Below are positions 33,602 through 45,762 of a DNA stretch of 64,000 bases, piece after piece. Every line of letters begins with the position of its first letter. Within the stretch, counting starts at the first letter, position 1. Source of the DNA: Salinibaculum litoreum (lineage in GTDB: Archaea > Halobacteriota > Halobacteria > Halobacteriales > Haloarculaceae); the NCBI GenBank assembly GCA_009789175.1, contig CP046866.1, positions 124,001-188,000 on the forward strand, written 5' to 3'. Under the pieces are notes generated by a model that was given only the letters and a program-made list of their open reading frames with translations, had not been told where the DNA came from and searched no databases. A program made the position numbers and the translations under genes.

Positions 33602-34135
33602 CTAGTGGTCCGGCTCTTCGACGGGGGCCTGCATGTCATCGATAGTGAGAATGAGGACGTTGTCGGTGCCGTCTTTCCCTTCCAGGGTCCCGATAATCTG
33701 GAGTTTCGACAGCGGCGTGGGGCCGACGGTGATCTTGTCCGCTTCGTGGAAGTCGCTAATTGAGCCACGCAGTTTTATCTCGGCGCGGCACTCCTCGGGG
33801 TGCTGGACGCTCGTGAGGTCGATTTCCGCGACGTTGGCCTCTTCGACGAGTGCACCGTTGTGATACAGCGGCACGTCTGCCGCGTGGTCCATCTCCTGAA
33901 TCTGGAGCGCATCGTATGCCGACGCCGTTGGCTTGTAGCCACCTTTCGGCCCGGGGACTCCCTCGACGAGCTGGAGGGCTTTCAGGCTCTGCATCTGGTT
34001 GCGAATCGTTCCCGGGTTACGGTCGACCTCGTCGGCGATGTCCTCGCCTTTTACCGCTGTCTCGTCTTCTCTGTACAGGTTTACTAGCTCCTGTAGAATC
34101 GTTTTCTGGCTCGGTGTGAGTTCGATTGATGACAT
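33602..34135 (-). CDS. winged-helix transcriptional regulator with C-terminal ligand-like domain
   Basis: A 177-residue protein. Residues 5-75 are a winged helix (LTPSQKTILQELVNLYR, then GEDIADEVDRNPGTIRNQ), close to the Rrf2/HTH groups of haloarchaea. No Cys is present, so it does not bind an iron-sulfur cluster as true Rrf2 sensors do. Residues 85-170 form a separate beta-rich domain (ADVPLYHNGALVEEANVAEI). CTTAAGT near 34161 is a TATA candidate 27 bases upstream. It precedes the NADH dehydrogenase gene on the same strand and is a candidate regulator of it. Confidence 0.75.
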   Translation of the reverse strand: MSSIELTPSQKTILQELVNLYREDETAVKGEDIADEVDRNPGTIRNQMQSLKALQLVEGVPGPKGGYKPTASAYDALQIQEMDHAADVPLYHNGALVEEANVAEIDLTSVQHPEECRAEIKLRGSISDFHEADKITVGPTPLSKLQIIGTLEGKDGTDNVLILTIDDMQAPVEEPDH

Positions 34136-34235
34136 AACTCATGATTCGGCAGTCCATTCCTTAAGTCCGACGGTGGGGGTTCTCCCGGAATCGCGAATGA
34201 GAACCACTTTTGCTCCCCCGAAGCAGGTCATCGCT

Positions 34236-35165
34236 ATGGACGACAAACGCGTACTCGTCACCGGCGGTGCAGGGTTCATCGGGTCGAACCTCGCCAATCA
34301 CCTCGCGGAGGACAACGAGGTCATTGCAGTCGATGACTGCTATCTCGGGACGCCCGAGAACCTCGACGACGCGGTCGAGTTCGTCGATGCGAGCGTGCTG
34401 GACGATGACCTGCCGACGGACGTGGACGTTCTCTTCCATCTTGCCGCGCTGTCCTCGTATGCAATGCACGAGGAGGACCCGAGGAGGGGTGCGCGGGTCA
34501 ACGTCGAGGGATTCGTCAACACGGTCGACCAGGCTCGGCGCGACGGCTGTGACACCGTGGTCTACGCGACCACATCCTCGATTTACGGCTCCAGAACGGA
34601 GCCATCACCCGAGGACATGCCAGTCACCGTCAACACGGGGTATGAAGCCTCGAAGATGGCCCGCGAGAAGTATGGCGAGTACTTCCGCAACCACTACGGG
34701 ATGGATGTCGCGGGCCTGCGGTTTTTCTCGGTCTATCAGGGCTATGGCGGGGCGGAGGAACACAAAGGCGAGTACGCAAACGTCATCGCCCAATTCGCCG
34801 ACGATATCGCAAGCGGGCAGTCGCCGAAACTCTACGGCGACGGTACCCAGACGCGGGATTTCACCCACGTCTCAGATATCGTCCGCGGGACCGAACTGGC
34901 CGCCGAACACGAACTCAACGGCATCTACAACCTCGGGACCGGGGAGGCCTACTCCTTTAATACGGTGGTCGAGATGATAAACGACGAACTCGACACGAGT
35001 GTCGACCCCGAGTACGTCGAGAATCCGATTCCGGAAGACGTCTACGTGCACGACACCTGTGCGGACTACGAGAAGGTTCACGAGGCGACCGGCTGGGAAC
35101 CCCAGATAGACTTCGAAGAGGGGATTCGCCGGGTCTGCGCGCAGTACGCGGGCGACGGGAACTGA
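34236..35165 (+). CDS. NAD-dependent nucleotide-sugar epimerase/dehydratase
   Basis: A 309-residue extended short-chain dehydrogenase of the GalE/GDP-mannose dehydratase group. The NAD site is TGGAGFIGSNL at residues 9-19. The catalytic pair is in GYEASKMAREKY (Y-x3-K), with the Ser/Thr of TTSSIYG before it, and FFSVYQGYG and DGTQTRDFTHV are typical. It would act on an NDP-sugar for glycan or S-layer glycosylation; the exact substrate is not readable. The start at 34236 is set by the Rossmann strand; the frame upstream is a shadow. Confidence 0.85.
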   Translation: MDDKRVLVTGGAGFIGSNLANHLAEDNEVIAVDDCYLGTPENLDDAVEFVDASVLDDDLPTDVDVLFHLAALSSYAMHEEDPRRGARVNVEGFVNTVDQARRDGCDTVVYATTSSIYGSRTEPSPEDMPVTVNTGYEASKMAREKYGEYFRNHYGMDVAGLRFFSVYQGYGGAEEHKGEYANVIAQFADDIASGQSPKLYGDGTQTRDFTHVSDIVRGTELAAEHELNGIYNLGTGEAYSFNTVVEMINDELDTSVDPEYVENPIPEDVYVHDTCADYEKVHEATGWEPQIDFEEGIRRVCAQYAGDGN

Positions 35166-35172
35166 TTTATAA
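35166..35172 (+). promoter_or_regulatory. TATA box of the 80-residue membrane protein
   Basis: TTTATAA starts 1 base after the epimerase stop and is centred 25 bases before the ATG at 35194, which gives this small gene its own promoter. Confidence 0.65.
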
Positions 35173-35193
35173 GCTAGCCGAGTAATCGGTGGT

Positions 35194-35436
35194 ATGGTTC
35201 TCAGCCGTCACCGTGACTTCCTGCGCAGTCAGCGCGTCTTTGCGGTTGCTGTGGTTCTGGTCCTCGGATGGCCGTTCGCACTCTCACTCGTGAACGCACC
35301 CGTCCAGACGCCGTGGATTCTGCCACAGGTACTCGGCATGCTCTACGTCCTCGCTCGATTGCTGTACGGCGTTGCACTCGTTTGCCGTGCGTCCTACGTC
35401 GGGCTTCGAACCGGGTACGACGCCGAGTCCGAGTAG
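35194..35436 (+). CDS. small two-helix membrane protein
   Basis: An 80-residue protein with two hydrophobic segments (about 14-33 and 41-65) and charged ends. I do not recognise a family. A good TATA box exactly 25 bases upstream and an acidic C-terminus support it as a real gene. It lies between the epimerase and arginase genes, each with its own promoter, so context says nothing about its job. Confidence 0.6.
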   Translation: MVLSRHRDFLRSQRVFAVAVVLVLGWPFALSLVNAPVQTPWILPQVLGMLYVLARLLYGVALVCRASYVGLRTGYDAESE

Positions 35437-35477
35437 CGAGCAGATTCGACCACCACGGGTGTTCTACGGCCCGTCAC

Positions 35478-35484
35478 TTTTATA
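35478..35484 (+). promoter_or_regulatory. TATA box of the arginase gene
   Basis: TTTTATA is centred 27 bases before the ATG at 35508 and predicts a leaderless transcript. Confidence 0.65.
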
Positions 35485-35507
35485 CGATGGCGGGTGACTG
35501 AGATACA

Positions 35508-36422
35508 ATGGACCAGACTGTACGTCTTCTCGGGGTGCCGATGGACCTCGGCGCGGACCGACGGGGCGTCGATATGGGGCCCTCTGCGATTCGGTACGCC
35601 GGCCTCGCCGACCAGTTGGAGACGATCAGCCAGGCGTGCGTTGACGGTGGCGACATCACCGTTCCCCGCCCGGAGGAGCGTGACCCGCGCAACGACGACT
35701 TCGGTGACGGCCCGACGAAGTACGTACAGGAGATTCGGGAGGTCTGTGAGGACGTGGCGACAGCGGTGAGCGCTACCGTCTCCGATGGCGAGTTCCCGCT
35801 CGTCCTCGGCGGCGACCACTCGATTGCCATCGGGACGGTCGCAGGAATCGCGGACGGGCGCGACACTGGACTGCTGTGGTTCGATGCCCACGGCGACTTC
35901 AACACCCCCTCGACCACCCCCAGCGGCAACGTCCACGGGATGTCACTGGCAGCCATCCTCGGTGTCGGACCGTTCGCCGATGCTGGCTGGGCACACTCCC
36001 CACGAGTCCGTCCAGAGAACGTCGCTATTGTCGGCCTCCGAAGTCTCGACGAGGGCGAACGCGACATGCTCCGGGAGAGTCCCGCCTCGGCGTATACGAT
36101 GACCGACATCGACAAGCGCGGTATCACCGATGTGGTCGAGGAAGCCATCGACGTGGTCACGCGAGATGTCGAGCAGGTCCACGTCAGCCTCGACGTGGAT
36201 TGTCTGGACCCCACGGAGGCCCCCGGCGTCGGAACACCGGTCCGTGGCGGGATGTCCTACCGCGAGGCCCACGCAGCGATGGAACTGGTCGACTCCCGGA
36301 TGCACTCCCGGCTCTGTAGCCTGGAGGTCGTCGAGGTCAATCCTATTCTCGACCAGCACAACAGAACTGCCGAACTGGCCTGTGAACTCGTCGCCAGCGC
36401 ACTCGGGAAGCGAATCATGTAG
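35508..36422 (+). CDS. arginase (ureohydrolase family)
   Basis: A 304-residue binuclear manganese enzyme that hydrolyses arginine to ornithine and urea. Metal ligands are in GGDHS, DAHGDFNTP and SLDVDCLDP. The SGNVHGM segment between them is arginase-like, since agmatinases have a different loop there. DAHGD in place of the common DAHTD or DAHAD is a mild change. The gene is monocistronic, with its own TATA. Agmatinase or formiminoglutamase activity is the main alternative. Confidence 0.87.
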   Translation: MDQTVRLLGVPMDLGADRRGVDMGPSAIRYAGLADQLETISQACVDGGDITVPRPEERDPRNDDFGDGPTKYVQEIREVCEDVATAVSATVSDGEFPLVLGGDHSIAIGTVAGIADGRDTGLLWFDAHGDFNTPSTTPSGNVHGMSLAAILGVGPFADAGWAHSPRVRPENVAIVGLRSLDEGERDMLRESPASAYTMTDIDKRGITDVVEEAIDVVTRDVEQVHVSLDVDCLDPTEAPGVGTPVRGGMSYREAHAAMELVDSRMHSRLCSLEVVEVNPILDQHNRTAELACELVASALGKRIM

Positions 36423-36461
36423 AAAACGACATATTATGGTGCACACGAACGAAGCATCGAT

Positions 36462-37304
36462 ATGGTCCCCTCCACCGCTTTTGACGCTCTCTTCGCGCCG
36501 CTGGTCCTCCTTCAGTCCGTCCCGTTCGGGATAGTTTTTCTCTATGGTTTTGCGTTCTCGCTTGCGCTCGTCCCTCTCGGTATCGGTGGGCTCTCGCTGT
36601 ACCGCTGGCACGTCCTCAGCCAGGACGAGGCCAACCAGTACCGGGCGACTGTCGACGGCCCAATCGAGGTTGCAGGGACAGTTCAGGCCGCGGATTCCGA
36701 CCCGATTCGCGCGTCCGTGAGTGCTACGGAGTGTGTCGTCTGTGAAATCGAGGCCCAGCGGTACGTCTCAGGACAACACGGTGGAGACTGGCGGACGGTT
36801 ACCTCCAGGGCAGAGCGCCATCCGTTCGTCATCGACTCCCCCCTCGGGACTGTCCGCGTCGAACCCGAGGCGGCTGACCTCGTCTTTGAGGACGAGGTCG
36901 TCGCGGAAGTCGAGAAAGGGGAGGAACCGACCGGGCGGATGGCTGGCTTCTTTGAGGCTGTCGGCGTCGATGCCTCCGAGGGAACTCTCGCCGACCTCGC
37001 GCCGTCGAATACTCTCTTCGGAAGCAAGTACCGGGTCGTCGAACGCCGGGTCGATATTGGTGAGGACGTGTACGTGGCCGGTACTGCCAGCCGCGATGCT
37101 GATGTGACCGTCGGGTTCGATTCTCCGGATGCCGTGATTCGGGCACTGGAAGACCCGTCGCTCACGCAGCGACTATTCGGCCTGCCATTCATTATCGGCG
37201 ACCGCGGGGAGCAGGCGGTTCGTGGGCACTTCTGGAGGCGTGGCCTGCTGTTCACTGCTGGTGGGGCTGTTGCCCTCTTGCTGGTCGCTGGGATTCTCAC
37301 CTGA
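36462..37304 (+). CDS. GIDE-like membrane protein
   Basis: A 280-residue protein with an N-terminal helix (about 22-47) and a C-terminal helix (about 257-278) around a beta-rich domain. The domain (YRATVDGPIEVAGTVQAADS, ECVVCEIEAQRY, PFVIDSPLGTVRVEPEAADL) matches the BAM/GIDE-type domain known beside membranes in eukaryotic MUL1-like ligases and in many archaea, but without any RING finger. Its role in archaea is unknown. A second protein of this type lies at 44377-45585. Confidence 0.72.
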   Translation: MVPSTAFDALFAPLVLLQSVPFGIVFLYGFAFSLALVPLGIGGLSLYRWHVLSQDEANQYRATVDGPIEVAGTVQAADSDPIRASVSATECVVCEIEAQRYVSGQHGGDWRTVTSRAERHPFVIDSPLGTVRVEPEAADLVFEDEVVAEVEKGEEPTGRMAGFFEAVGVDASEGTLADLAPSNTLFGSKYRVVERRVDIGEDVYVAGTASRDADVTVGFDSPDAVIRALEDPSLTQRLFGLPFIIGDRGEQAVRGHFWRRGLLFTAGGAVALLLVAGILT

Positions 37305-37344
37305 GGGGGTGTCCCACGGCGGTCCCGCTCACTCGCCAGTACGC

Positions 37345-37351
37345 TATTATA
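37345..37351 (+). promoter_or_regulatory. TATA box of the second permease gene
   Basis: TATTATA is centred 27 bases before the ATG at 37375 and supports that start. Confidence 0.6.
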
Positions 37352-37374
37352 CTTGGCGGTGTGCAAGGTAATCG

Positions 37375-38799
37375 ATGGGGACTACTTCTGACACCGGTAC
37401 GAATCGCGCCGGTGAGCAACCGACCACCGTCTCGTCAGTCGGTGACGAGGAAGGGAAGGCGAGTGTCACCGACGACGGCACTGAACTCGAGCGGACAATC
37501 GGTCTCAAAGGTGGGTTGGCAATCGGTATCGGGACGATGATCGGTGCAGGTATCTTCGTGTTCCCGGGGCTCGCCGCCGGGCAGGCGGGGCCGGCCGCCG
37601 CCGGCTCGTTCGCTCTCGGTGCCGTCATCGCGCTGTTGGTCGCGCTCCCGGCCTCCGAACTCGCGACGGCGATGCCCAAATCCGGCGGTGGCTACTACTT
37701 CGTCTCCCGTGCTCTTGGCTCGCTCGCTGGTGCCGTCGTAGGTATCAGCATCTGGCTCGGACTGGTCTTTGCGACTGCCTTCTATCTGGTCGGCTTTGGC
37801 AACTACGCGGCGGCCGTTCTCGCCGAGGCCGGGGTGCCCGTCGGTGGCGGCCTCGTCACCCCGCTTGCTGTGGTCTTTGCGTTTCTATTGACGGGGCTCA
37901 ACCTCGTCGGTACCGAGAACGCCGCGAAACTCCAGAACTACGTCGTCGGACTACTCCTGTCGATTCTGGTCGTCTTTCTCGCCTACGGCGGCCTCGATAC
38001 CGTCGGCGTCTTCGGGAGTGTCAGGACGCGAGAGACGTTGCTCCCCTTCGGTCTGTTCCCGGTATTTACGACCGCCGCGCTCGTCTTCACCTCCTATCTC
38101 GGCTTCGCACAGGTCGCGACGGTCGCCGGCGACCTCAAAAACCCCGGCCGGAACCTGCCGCTCGCGATGGTCGGCTCGGTCATCGCTGTCGGCATCCTCT
38201 ACGTGGCCACGATCTTCGTCGCCACCAGCGCCTTCGGGAGCGCGCGCCTGGAGACGTTCGGCGAGACGGCCATCGTCGAGGTCGCCCGGCAGTTCTTCGG
38301 CCGGCCCGGTGCAATCGCCATTTTGCTCGCCGGTCTGCTCGCGACGGTTTCGAGTGCGAATGCCTCGATTCTCTCCACCTCGCGGGCCGTCTTTGCGGTG
38401 AGCAAGGACGCACTCATTCCGGGGACGGCCAGCAGACTCAACCTGAAATACGGCACCCCGCATGTCGCGCTGGCGATGGCCGGCGGGCCGGTCGTCTTGC
38501 TGACTGCGCTTGGTGAGGTGGAAATACTCGCCGAAGTAGCTTCCTTCCTCCACCTCGTCATGTACGGCCTGATGTGTGTCTCACTCATCGCCATGCGCCG
38601 GAACGAACCGGACTGGTACGACCCCGACTTCCGCGTGCCGGCGTACCCGCTTATCGCCGGCGTGGGTGCGCTGGCGAGCTTCGGTCTCGTCGCGTTCATG
38701 CAACCGGCATCGCTGGCCATCGGCTTCGTCATCATGGTGCTCTCGGCTGGCTGGTACGTCTACTACGCCGATGACGTGCAACTCAAGGGGGCACTATGA
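37375..38799 (+). CDS. APC-family amino-acid permease
   Basis: A 474-residue permease with 12 membrane segments after a 38-residue polar N-terminus. [13 protein letters not shown] is the substrate loop of helix 1, and [10 protein letters not shown] follows as in APC transporters. It overlaps a separate two-domain Usp gene by ATGA (38796-38799). This is the split version of the fused permease-Usp at 4557-6755. The substrate is unknown; amino acids or polyamines are likely. The arginase gene upstream may hint at basic amino acids, but the link is weak. Confidence 0.88.
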   Translation: MGTTSDTGTNRAGEQPTTVSSVGDEEGKASVTDDGTELERTIGLKGGLAIGIGTMIGAGIFVFPGLAAGQAGPAAAGSFALGAVIALLVALPASELATAMPKSGGGYYFVSRALGSLAGAVVGISIWLGLVFATAFYLVGFGNYAAAVLAEAGVPVGGGLVTPLAVVFAFLLTGLNLVGTENAAKLQNYVVGLLLSILVVFLAYGGLDTVGVFGSVRTRETLLPFGLFPVFTTAALVFTSYLGFAQVATVAGDLKNPGRNLPLAMVGSVIAVGILYVATIFVATSAFGSARLETFGETAIVEVARQFFGRPGAIAILLAGLLATVSSANASILSTSRAVFAVSKDALIPGTASRLNLKYGTPHVALAMAGGPVVLLTALGEVEILAEVASFLHLVMYGLMCVSLIAMRRNEPDWYDPDFRVPAYPLIAGVGALASFGLVAFMQPASLAIGFVIMVLSAGWYVYYADDVQLKGAL

Positions 38800-39545
38800 C
38801 CGACGACGTGACGCCCGCCGACGAGGGCGACCTCTCAATTCGTGAGCCGCCGAAGGTTCTCATTCCACTGGCGGTGCTGGAGGGCGAGACTGTGCCGAAG
38901 ACACTCGCCACCTTCCTCGACCCGGCCGATATCGTCGTGTTGGGGTATCACGTCCTCCCCGACCAGACCTCCACCGAGCAAGCCAGCATGCAGTTCGAGG
39001 AGCGCGCACAGGAGACCATCGCCGATGTCGCCGCTGTCTTCGAGGAGGCAGTCGAGACCCGTATCGTCTTCACTCACGACCGCGACCAGACCGTCGAGCG
39101 CGTCGCCGCCGATATCGATGCGACGGCGGTTTTACACTCCAACCCCGGCGGGTCCATCGATGACGTGCTGGTTCCGCTCCGGAACGCTATCGACGCCGAC
39201 CGCCTCGCGGACCTGGTCGCCACGCTCGTCGCCGAGCACCATGTGACGCTGTGGGGCCTCCAGCAGGACGGCTTCGACGCCGCAGCGGCCGTCGCGGACG
39301 CGAGCGAGCGCCTGACAGACCGCGGCTTCTCCGCCGACCGGATCACCACGGAGACGACGACGGTCGAGGGCGACCCCATCCGTGCTATCGTTGCTCGCTC
39401 TGCCGAGTTCGACGCTATCGTGATGGGTGAAAGCGAGGAGTCGCTGCGCTCCGTGTTCCTCGGCGAAGACGAAGACAGAGTCGCCGAGGCGACGGTTGCG
39501 CCGGTGCTGGTCGTCCGTGACCGGGACACCGGTGACGACTCCTGA
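38796..39545 (+). CDS. two-domain universal stress protein, partner of the permease
   Basis: A 249-residue cytoplasmic protein made of two Usp-like halves (about 20-130 and 135-243). The second half ends [24 protein letters not shown], residues about 209-232, which resembles but does not match the ATP-binding G-x2-G-x9-G loop. Coupled to the permease by overlapping start and stop, it probably controls transport. Its direct binding partner is unknown. Confidence 0.85.
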   Translation: MTDDVTPADEGDLSIREPPKVLIPLAVLEGETVPKTLATFLDPADIVVLGYHVLPDQTSTEQASMQFEERAQETIADVAAVFEEAVETRIVFTHDRDQTVERVAADIDATAVLHSNPGGSIDDVLVPLRNAIDADRLADLVATLVAEHHVTLWGLQQDGFDAAAAVADASERLTDRGFSADRITTETTTVEGDPIRAIVARSAEFDAIVMGESEESLRSVFLGEDEDRVAEATVAPVLVVRDRDTGDDS

Positions 39546-39630
39546 GAAAAACGCGGGCCGACGCTGACGGTTACTCCTCGAAAAATCTCGACCAAAACGG
39601 CGCTCGCTCCCGTGGGTCGCTCGCGGTTAC

Positions 39631-42159
39631 CTATCCCTCGACCGGGACCACGGTCACACTCGCCACACCGTCGCCGGCCTCGACTTCCATCACTTTCACG
39701 CCCTTCGTGTTGCGGCCGACCGTCGAGATGTCCGCGACCGGACAGCGCATAATCTGCCCGTCTTCGCTCATCACGACGATGTGGTCGCGTTCCTCGACGG
39801 CTTTGACCGTCGTCACGGGACCGTTGCGCTCGTCGGTTTTGATGTCGATGAGGCCCTTGCCGTAGCGAGACTGGGTGCGATACTCCGAGAGGGGCGTCCG
39901 CTTGCCGTAGCCGTTGGTGGTGACCGTCAGGAGGTCCCGTTCGTCGCCGTGTTCGGTGGCGACGAGGCCGGCGACGTGGTCGCCGTCTCGGAGTTTGATG
40001 CCGCCGACGCCGCGGGCGTTGCGCCCCATCTGTCGGACTTCGCTCTCGTCGAAGCGGATGGTCATCCCCTGCTCGGTGGCGATGACGAGGTCCTTCGTGC
40101 CGTCCGTGACTTCGACATCCACGAGTTCGTCGCCGTCTTCGAGGCTGGCGGCGATGATACCCGTCGAGAGGATGTTCTCGAAATTCGTCGCACACGTCCG
40201 CTTGACGTAGCCGTCGCGGGTGGCCATCGTGATACACTCCTCGGACCCGAGTTCGTCGGTGTTCACGACGGCGGTAATCTCCTCCTCGTCGTCGAAGTCG
40301 ATGAGGTTCACTGCCGACTTCCCGCGTGCCGTCCGGGACATCTCCGGTATCTCGTAGGCCTTCAGCCGGTAGACCTGTCCCTGATTGGTGAAACACAGCA
40401 GGTAGTCGTGGGAGTTGGCCCGGAACACCTTCGAGACCCGGTCCCCCTCCTTGGGGTCGGCACCGATGATACCCTTCCCGCCGCGGTTTTGCGGGTCGAA
40501 ATTACTTGCGGGCATCCGCTTGATGTAGTCGTCCTCCGTGATGACCACCAGCACGTCCTCCTCGGGGATGAGGTCCTCGTGCGTGACCTCGCCCTCGGCT
40601 TCCATGATGGTCGTCCGGCGTTCGTCGTCGTACTCTTCTTTGATGTCCTGCAGTTCGTCTTTGATGACGCCCAGTAGCTTCTCCTCGTCGGCCAGCACCG
40701 CTTCGAGGTAGTCGATGGTCTCCTGGATGTCCTCGTACTCCGCCTCGATTTCGGCGGCTTCCATCGAGGTGAGCGACCCGACCTGCATCCGGAGGATGTG
40801 GTTGGCCTGCTCCTCGGAGAACTCGAAGTTGGCCTGCATATCGCGGTACTCGAGTTCGCCGTCACGGTCTTGGAGGTCCAGTTCGGAGACGGCCAGGTCG
40901 CCGGTGAGGACTTGTCTGGCCTCGTCGCGGTCCGCCGAGACGGTGACGAGGTTGACGATGGCTTCGGCCTTGTCGACGGCTTCCAGCCGGCCTTCGAGGA
41001 TGTGCGCACGGTCTTTGGCCTCCTGCAGGTCGTGTTCCGAGCGCCGGCGGACGACCTCCTTGCGGTGGTCGACGTAGTGAGCAAGCGTCTCCTTCAGGGA
41101 GAGTACTTGTGGCTGGCCGTCGACCAGCGCGAGGTTGATGACGCCGAAGGTGGATTCGAGGTGGTGTTCGAGTAGTTGATTTTCGACCACGTCGACGTTC
41201 GCGCCGCGTTTCAGGTCGACGACGATGCGAACCCCGTTGCGGTCGGACTCGTCGCGCAAATCCGAGATGCCCTCTATCTTGCCCTCGTTGACGTCGTCGG
41301 CGATGCGCTCGACGACGCGTGCCTTGTTCTCCTGGAAGGGCAACTCGGTGATGACGATGCGGTCACTGCCCGACTCCGAGCGTTCGATATCGTAGTCGGC
41401 TCGTACGCGCAAGCGACCGCGGCCCGTCGAGTACGCCGAGTAGATGGCGTCCTTTCCGACGATGTTCGCGCCCGTCGGGAAATCCGGCCCCTTGACGTGT
41501 TCCATCAAGTCCTCGACGGTACAGTCGGGATTGTCGATGAGATGGACCGTCGCGTCGACGAGTTCGCCGAGGTTGTGCGGCGGGATGTTCGTCGACATAC
41601 CGACTGCGATACCCGACGAGCCGTTGAGCAACAGATTCGGTAGCTTTGCCGGCAACACTGCGGGCTCGGTCAGCCGGTCGTCGTAGTTGGCGTTGAAATC
41701 GACGGTGTCTTTCCCGATGTCTTCGAGCAGTTCCTCGGCGACGGGGGCCATCCGGGCCTCCGTATAGCGCATCGCCGCTGCAGGGTCGCCGTCCATCGAC
41801 CCGAAGTTCCCCTGCCCGTCGACCAGCGGATACCGGAGCGAGAAGTCCTGTGCCATCCGCACGAGCGTGTCGTAGATGGCCGAGTCACCGTGTGGGTGGT
41901 AGTCACCCATCGTCTCCCCGACAATCGAGGAGGACTTGCGGTGACTGGAGCCCGAGGAGACGCCCATCTCGTGCATCGCATAGAGGATGCGCCGGTGGAC
42001 GGGTTTGAGTCCGTCACGCACGTCGGGCAGGGCCCGACCCGCGATGACGCTCATCGCGTAGTCGATGTAGGACTGCTCCATCTCGTCTTCGATGCGAACG
42101 TGCTCGACGTTCGCCGCCGGTGCCTCCACGTCGTCGGTGTCTGGTACGTCAGAACTCAT
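39631..42159 (-). CDS. gyrA: DNA gyrase subunit A
   Basis: The 842-residue breakage-reunion subunit of gyrase. The active-site Tyr is in [10 protein letters not shown] (about residue 130). The N-terminal winged helix ([19 protein letters not shown], residues about 46-64) and [10 protein letters not shown] are as expected. The C-terminal third is a six-bladed beta-pinwheel, and its gyrase box reads QNRGGKG, close to the canonical QRRGGKG, so negative supercoiling is expected. It follows gyrB on the same strand after a 52-base gap and is probably co-transcribed. Confidence 0.97.
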   Translation of the reverse strand: MSSDVPDTDDVEAPAANVEHVRIEDEMEQSYIDYAMSVIAGRALPDVRDGLKPVHRRILYAMHEMGVSSGSSHRKSSSIVGETMGDYHPHGDSAIYDTLVRMAQDFSLRYPLVDGQGNFGSMDGDPAAAMRYTEARMAPVAEELLEDIGKDTVDFNANYDDRLTEPAVLPAKLPNLLLNGSSGIAVGMSTNIPPHNLGELVDATVHLIDNPDCTVEDLMEHVKGPDFPTGANIVGKDAIYSAYSTGRGRLRVRADYDIERSESGSDRIVITELPFQENKARVVERIADDVNEGKIEGISDLRDESDRNGVRIVVDLKRGANVDVVENQLLEHHLESTFGVINLALVDGQPQVLSLKETLAHYVDHRKEVVRRRSEHDLQEAKDRAHILEGRLEAVDKAEAIVNLVTVSADRDEARQVLTGDLAVSELDLQDRDGELEYRDMQANFEFSEEQANHILRMQVGSLTSMEAAEIEAEYEDIQETIDYLEAVLADEEKLLGVIKDELQDIKEEYDDERRTTIMEAEGEVTHEDLIPEEDVLVVITEDDYIKRMPASNFDPQNRGGKGIIGADPKEGDRVSKVFRANSHDYLLCFTNQGQVYRLKAYEIPEMSRTARGKSAVNLIDFDDEEEITAVVNTDELGSEECITMATRDGYVKRTCATNFENILSTGIIAASLEDGDELVDVEVTDGTKDLVIATEQGMTIRFDESEVRQMGRNARGVGGIKLRDGDHVAGLVATEHGDERDLLTVTTNGYGKRTPLSEYRTQSRYGKGLIDIKTDERNGPVTTVKAVEERDHIVVMSEDGQIMRCPVADISTVGRNTKGVKVMEVEAGDGVASVTVVPVEG

Positions 42160-42211
42160 CGTGTCCTCACCCGTGTCCGTTCTCCGTGTGCCGGTGTGTA
42201 CTCCGCTCCCG

Positions 42212-44242
<2,031 letters not shown>

Positions 44243-44347
44243 TTATGTCCACGATTGGAAGTGAGAACTTTCCTGGGCAGCTTGCAGTTGCTGTGCCGTC
44301 CATTTCCCGGTGTTCCTGGTATAAACAGTTGTGGGTGCCGTAACTAA

Positions 44348-44354
44348 TTTATAC
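44348..44354 (+). promoter_or_regulatory. TATA box of the second GIDE-like gene
   Basis: TTTATAC is centred 26 bases before the ATG at 44377, within an AT-rich 35-base stretch. A second AT-rich element (TTATATATG) lies too near the ATG to serve. Confidence 0.65.
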
Positions 44355-44376
44355 TATTGTTTATATATGTGGTTTC

Positions 44377-45585
44377 ATGACAACACATCTCCTGCCAGCA
44401 CTCTTCGGCGCGGTCATCGGTGTCGCCCTCGCAGGCTACGGTGGCTACAGCACACGGAACGCGCTCCGGGAGCGCAGCGCGGTCAAAAGCGCCCCGGACG
44501 CGACTGCGGGGACACTCCGGGCCGGACAGGGGCCGGTCGAACTCGACGGGACAGCACACGCTGCAGAATACTCGTTTACCTCCCCGCTGACACAGCAGGA
44601 GTGTATCGCCTACCGCTTCGTCAAGGAGGAGAAACAGCGCAAGCACACACATCAGGACAACGACCTCCATCTTGGTGATGACGATGACCACCACGACAAC
44701 AGGCCGAAATACGAGTGGGTCACCATCCACGAGGAGGAGTCGGGTGCTCCCTTCTGGGTCGACGACGGCACCGGCCGGACGCTCGTCGACGGGTCGACCG
44801 CCGACCTCGATATGGAACGGTCTTACGAGGTCGATACCGACGATGTCAAGCAGGGCATCGGCGAGAAGGTCGTCGCCTCGGTCAAGGGACTGGTCGGCGG
44901 CGACAGCCCCGAGGAAGAACACGAGATTCCCGAGCAATACGTCGAGGAACTGCGCGACGGCGGCGCGCACGGCCGCCGATACAAGGAATGGGTCGTCCAC
45001 GAGGGCGAGGAGGTGTACGTCTACGGTGAGGCCGTCGCACCCGAACAGACGCCACTGGGAAGCGGCGTCGAAAGCGAGATGTCCGCTGCAGTTGGGGCCG
45101 TGCAGAGTGGCGGCGGCCTGCTGGGCATGCTGACGGGCCTGGTTGGGGTCGGCAAAGAGGCGGCGTCAAATCCCCAGACTCGCTACAAGCCCCGCGCAAT
45201 CAAGCGACTGCCGGACCCCGACACCGAGGCACAGGACCAGCACAGACAGGAGGTTCAGGAGACGGCCGAGGAGGTCAAACAGATGAACGACCAGGATTTG
45301 CAGAACAATCCCCAGGCCGCCCGCGATATGATGGACAAAGCAACCGAAATGATGCAACAGGCCGGCGCTGCCGCATCGGACACACTCCCGCCGACGCCGG
45401 CGCTGGACGACGCGCCTGCCGTCGTCTCCTGGGGAGACCAGGCGCCCACGTTTGTCGTTTCCGACCAGGGCAAAGGGTCGGTCCTGCGCGATTACTCGAC
45501 CGGGGCGGCGAAGTACGCCGTGCTGGCCATCGTTGGCATTGCTCTGGCAGTGGGGGCCGTCGCGTTCGGGCTGGGGCTGTTCTAG
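44377..45585 (+). CDS. GIDE-like membrane protein with His/Asp-rich loop
   Basis: A 402-residue membrane protein. An N-terminal helix (about 5-23) is followed by a BAM/GIDE-like beta domain (AGQGPVELDGTAHAAEYSF, QQECIAYRFVKEEK, PFWVDDGTGRTLVDGSTADL) and a Gln/Asp-rich helical part. A C-terminal helix (about 379-401) ends the chain. A loop at about residues 88-110 is rich in His and Asp (HTHQDNDLHLGDDDDHHD) and looks metal-binding. It is divergent from gyrB and upstream of top6B, but with its own promoter. The function is unknown. Confidence 0.72.
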   Translation: MTTHLLPALFGAVIGVALAGYGGYSTRNALRERSAVKSAPDATAGTLRAGQGPVELDGTAHAAEYSFTSPLTQQECIAYRFVKEEKQRKHTHQDNDLHLGDDDDHHDNRPKYEWVTIHEEESGAPFWVDDGTGRTLVDGSTADLDMERSYEVDTDDVKQGIGEKVVASVKGLVGGDSPEEEHEIPEQYVEELRDGGAHGRRYKEWVVHEGEEVYVYGEAVAPEQTPLGSGVESEMSAAVGAVQSGGGLLGMLTGLVGVGKEAASNPQTRYKPRAIKRLPDPDTEAQDQHRQEVQETAEEVKQMNDQDLQNNPQAARDMMDKATEMMQQAGAAASDTLPPTPALDDAPAVVSWGDQAPTFVVSDQGKGSVLRDYSTGAAKYAVLAIVGIALAVGAVAFGLGLF

Positions 45586-45728
45586 CCGGCTTCCTGGACT
45601 GACAGCCACACAACGTCGGCGGCCACGTCTCTGGGAATCATTCACGTTTCGGTGGCCTGTCGTCTTCTTCGAGGGTCGGTAGTCGGCCGAGTCGTCGGGC
45701 GTTCACTTTCACCCCGCTGGCGAGTTCC

Positions 45729-45734
45729 TTATAA
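45729..45734 (+). promoter_or_regulatory. TATA box of top6B
   Basis: TTATAA is centred 31 bases before the ATG at 45763, so the message would have a leader of about 5 bases. It supports this start over the upstream in-frame ATG at 45652. Confidence 0.55.
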
Positions 45735-45762
45735 CGGAGGCGGCAGTACAGGGGCGCACAGA

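Noticed and set aside
33602-34135. True Rrf2 iron-sulfur regulator of the hydrogenase
   Set aside because: The protein contains no Cys, and it lies in line with the NADH dehydrogenase gene rather than the hydrogenase operon.
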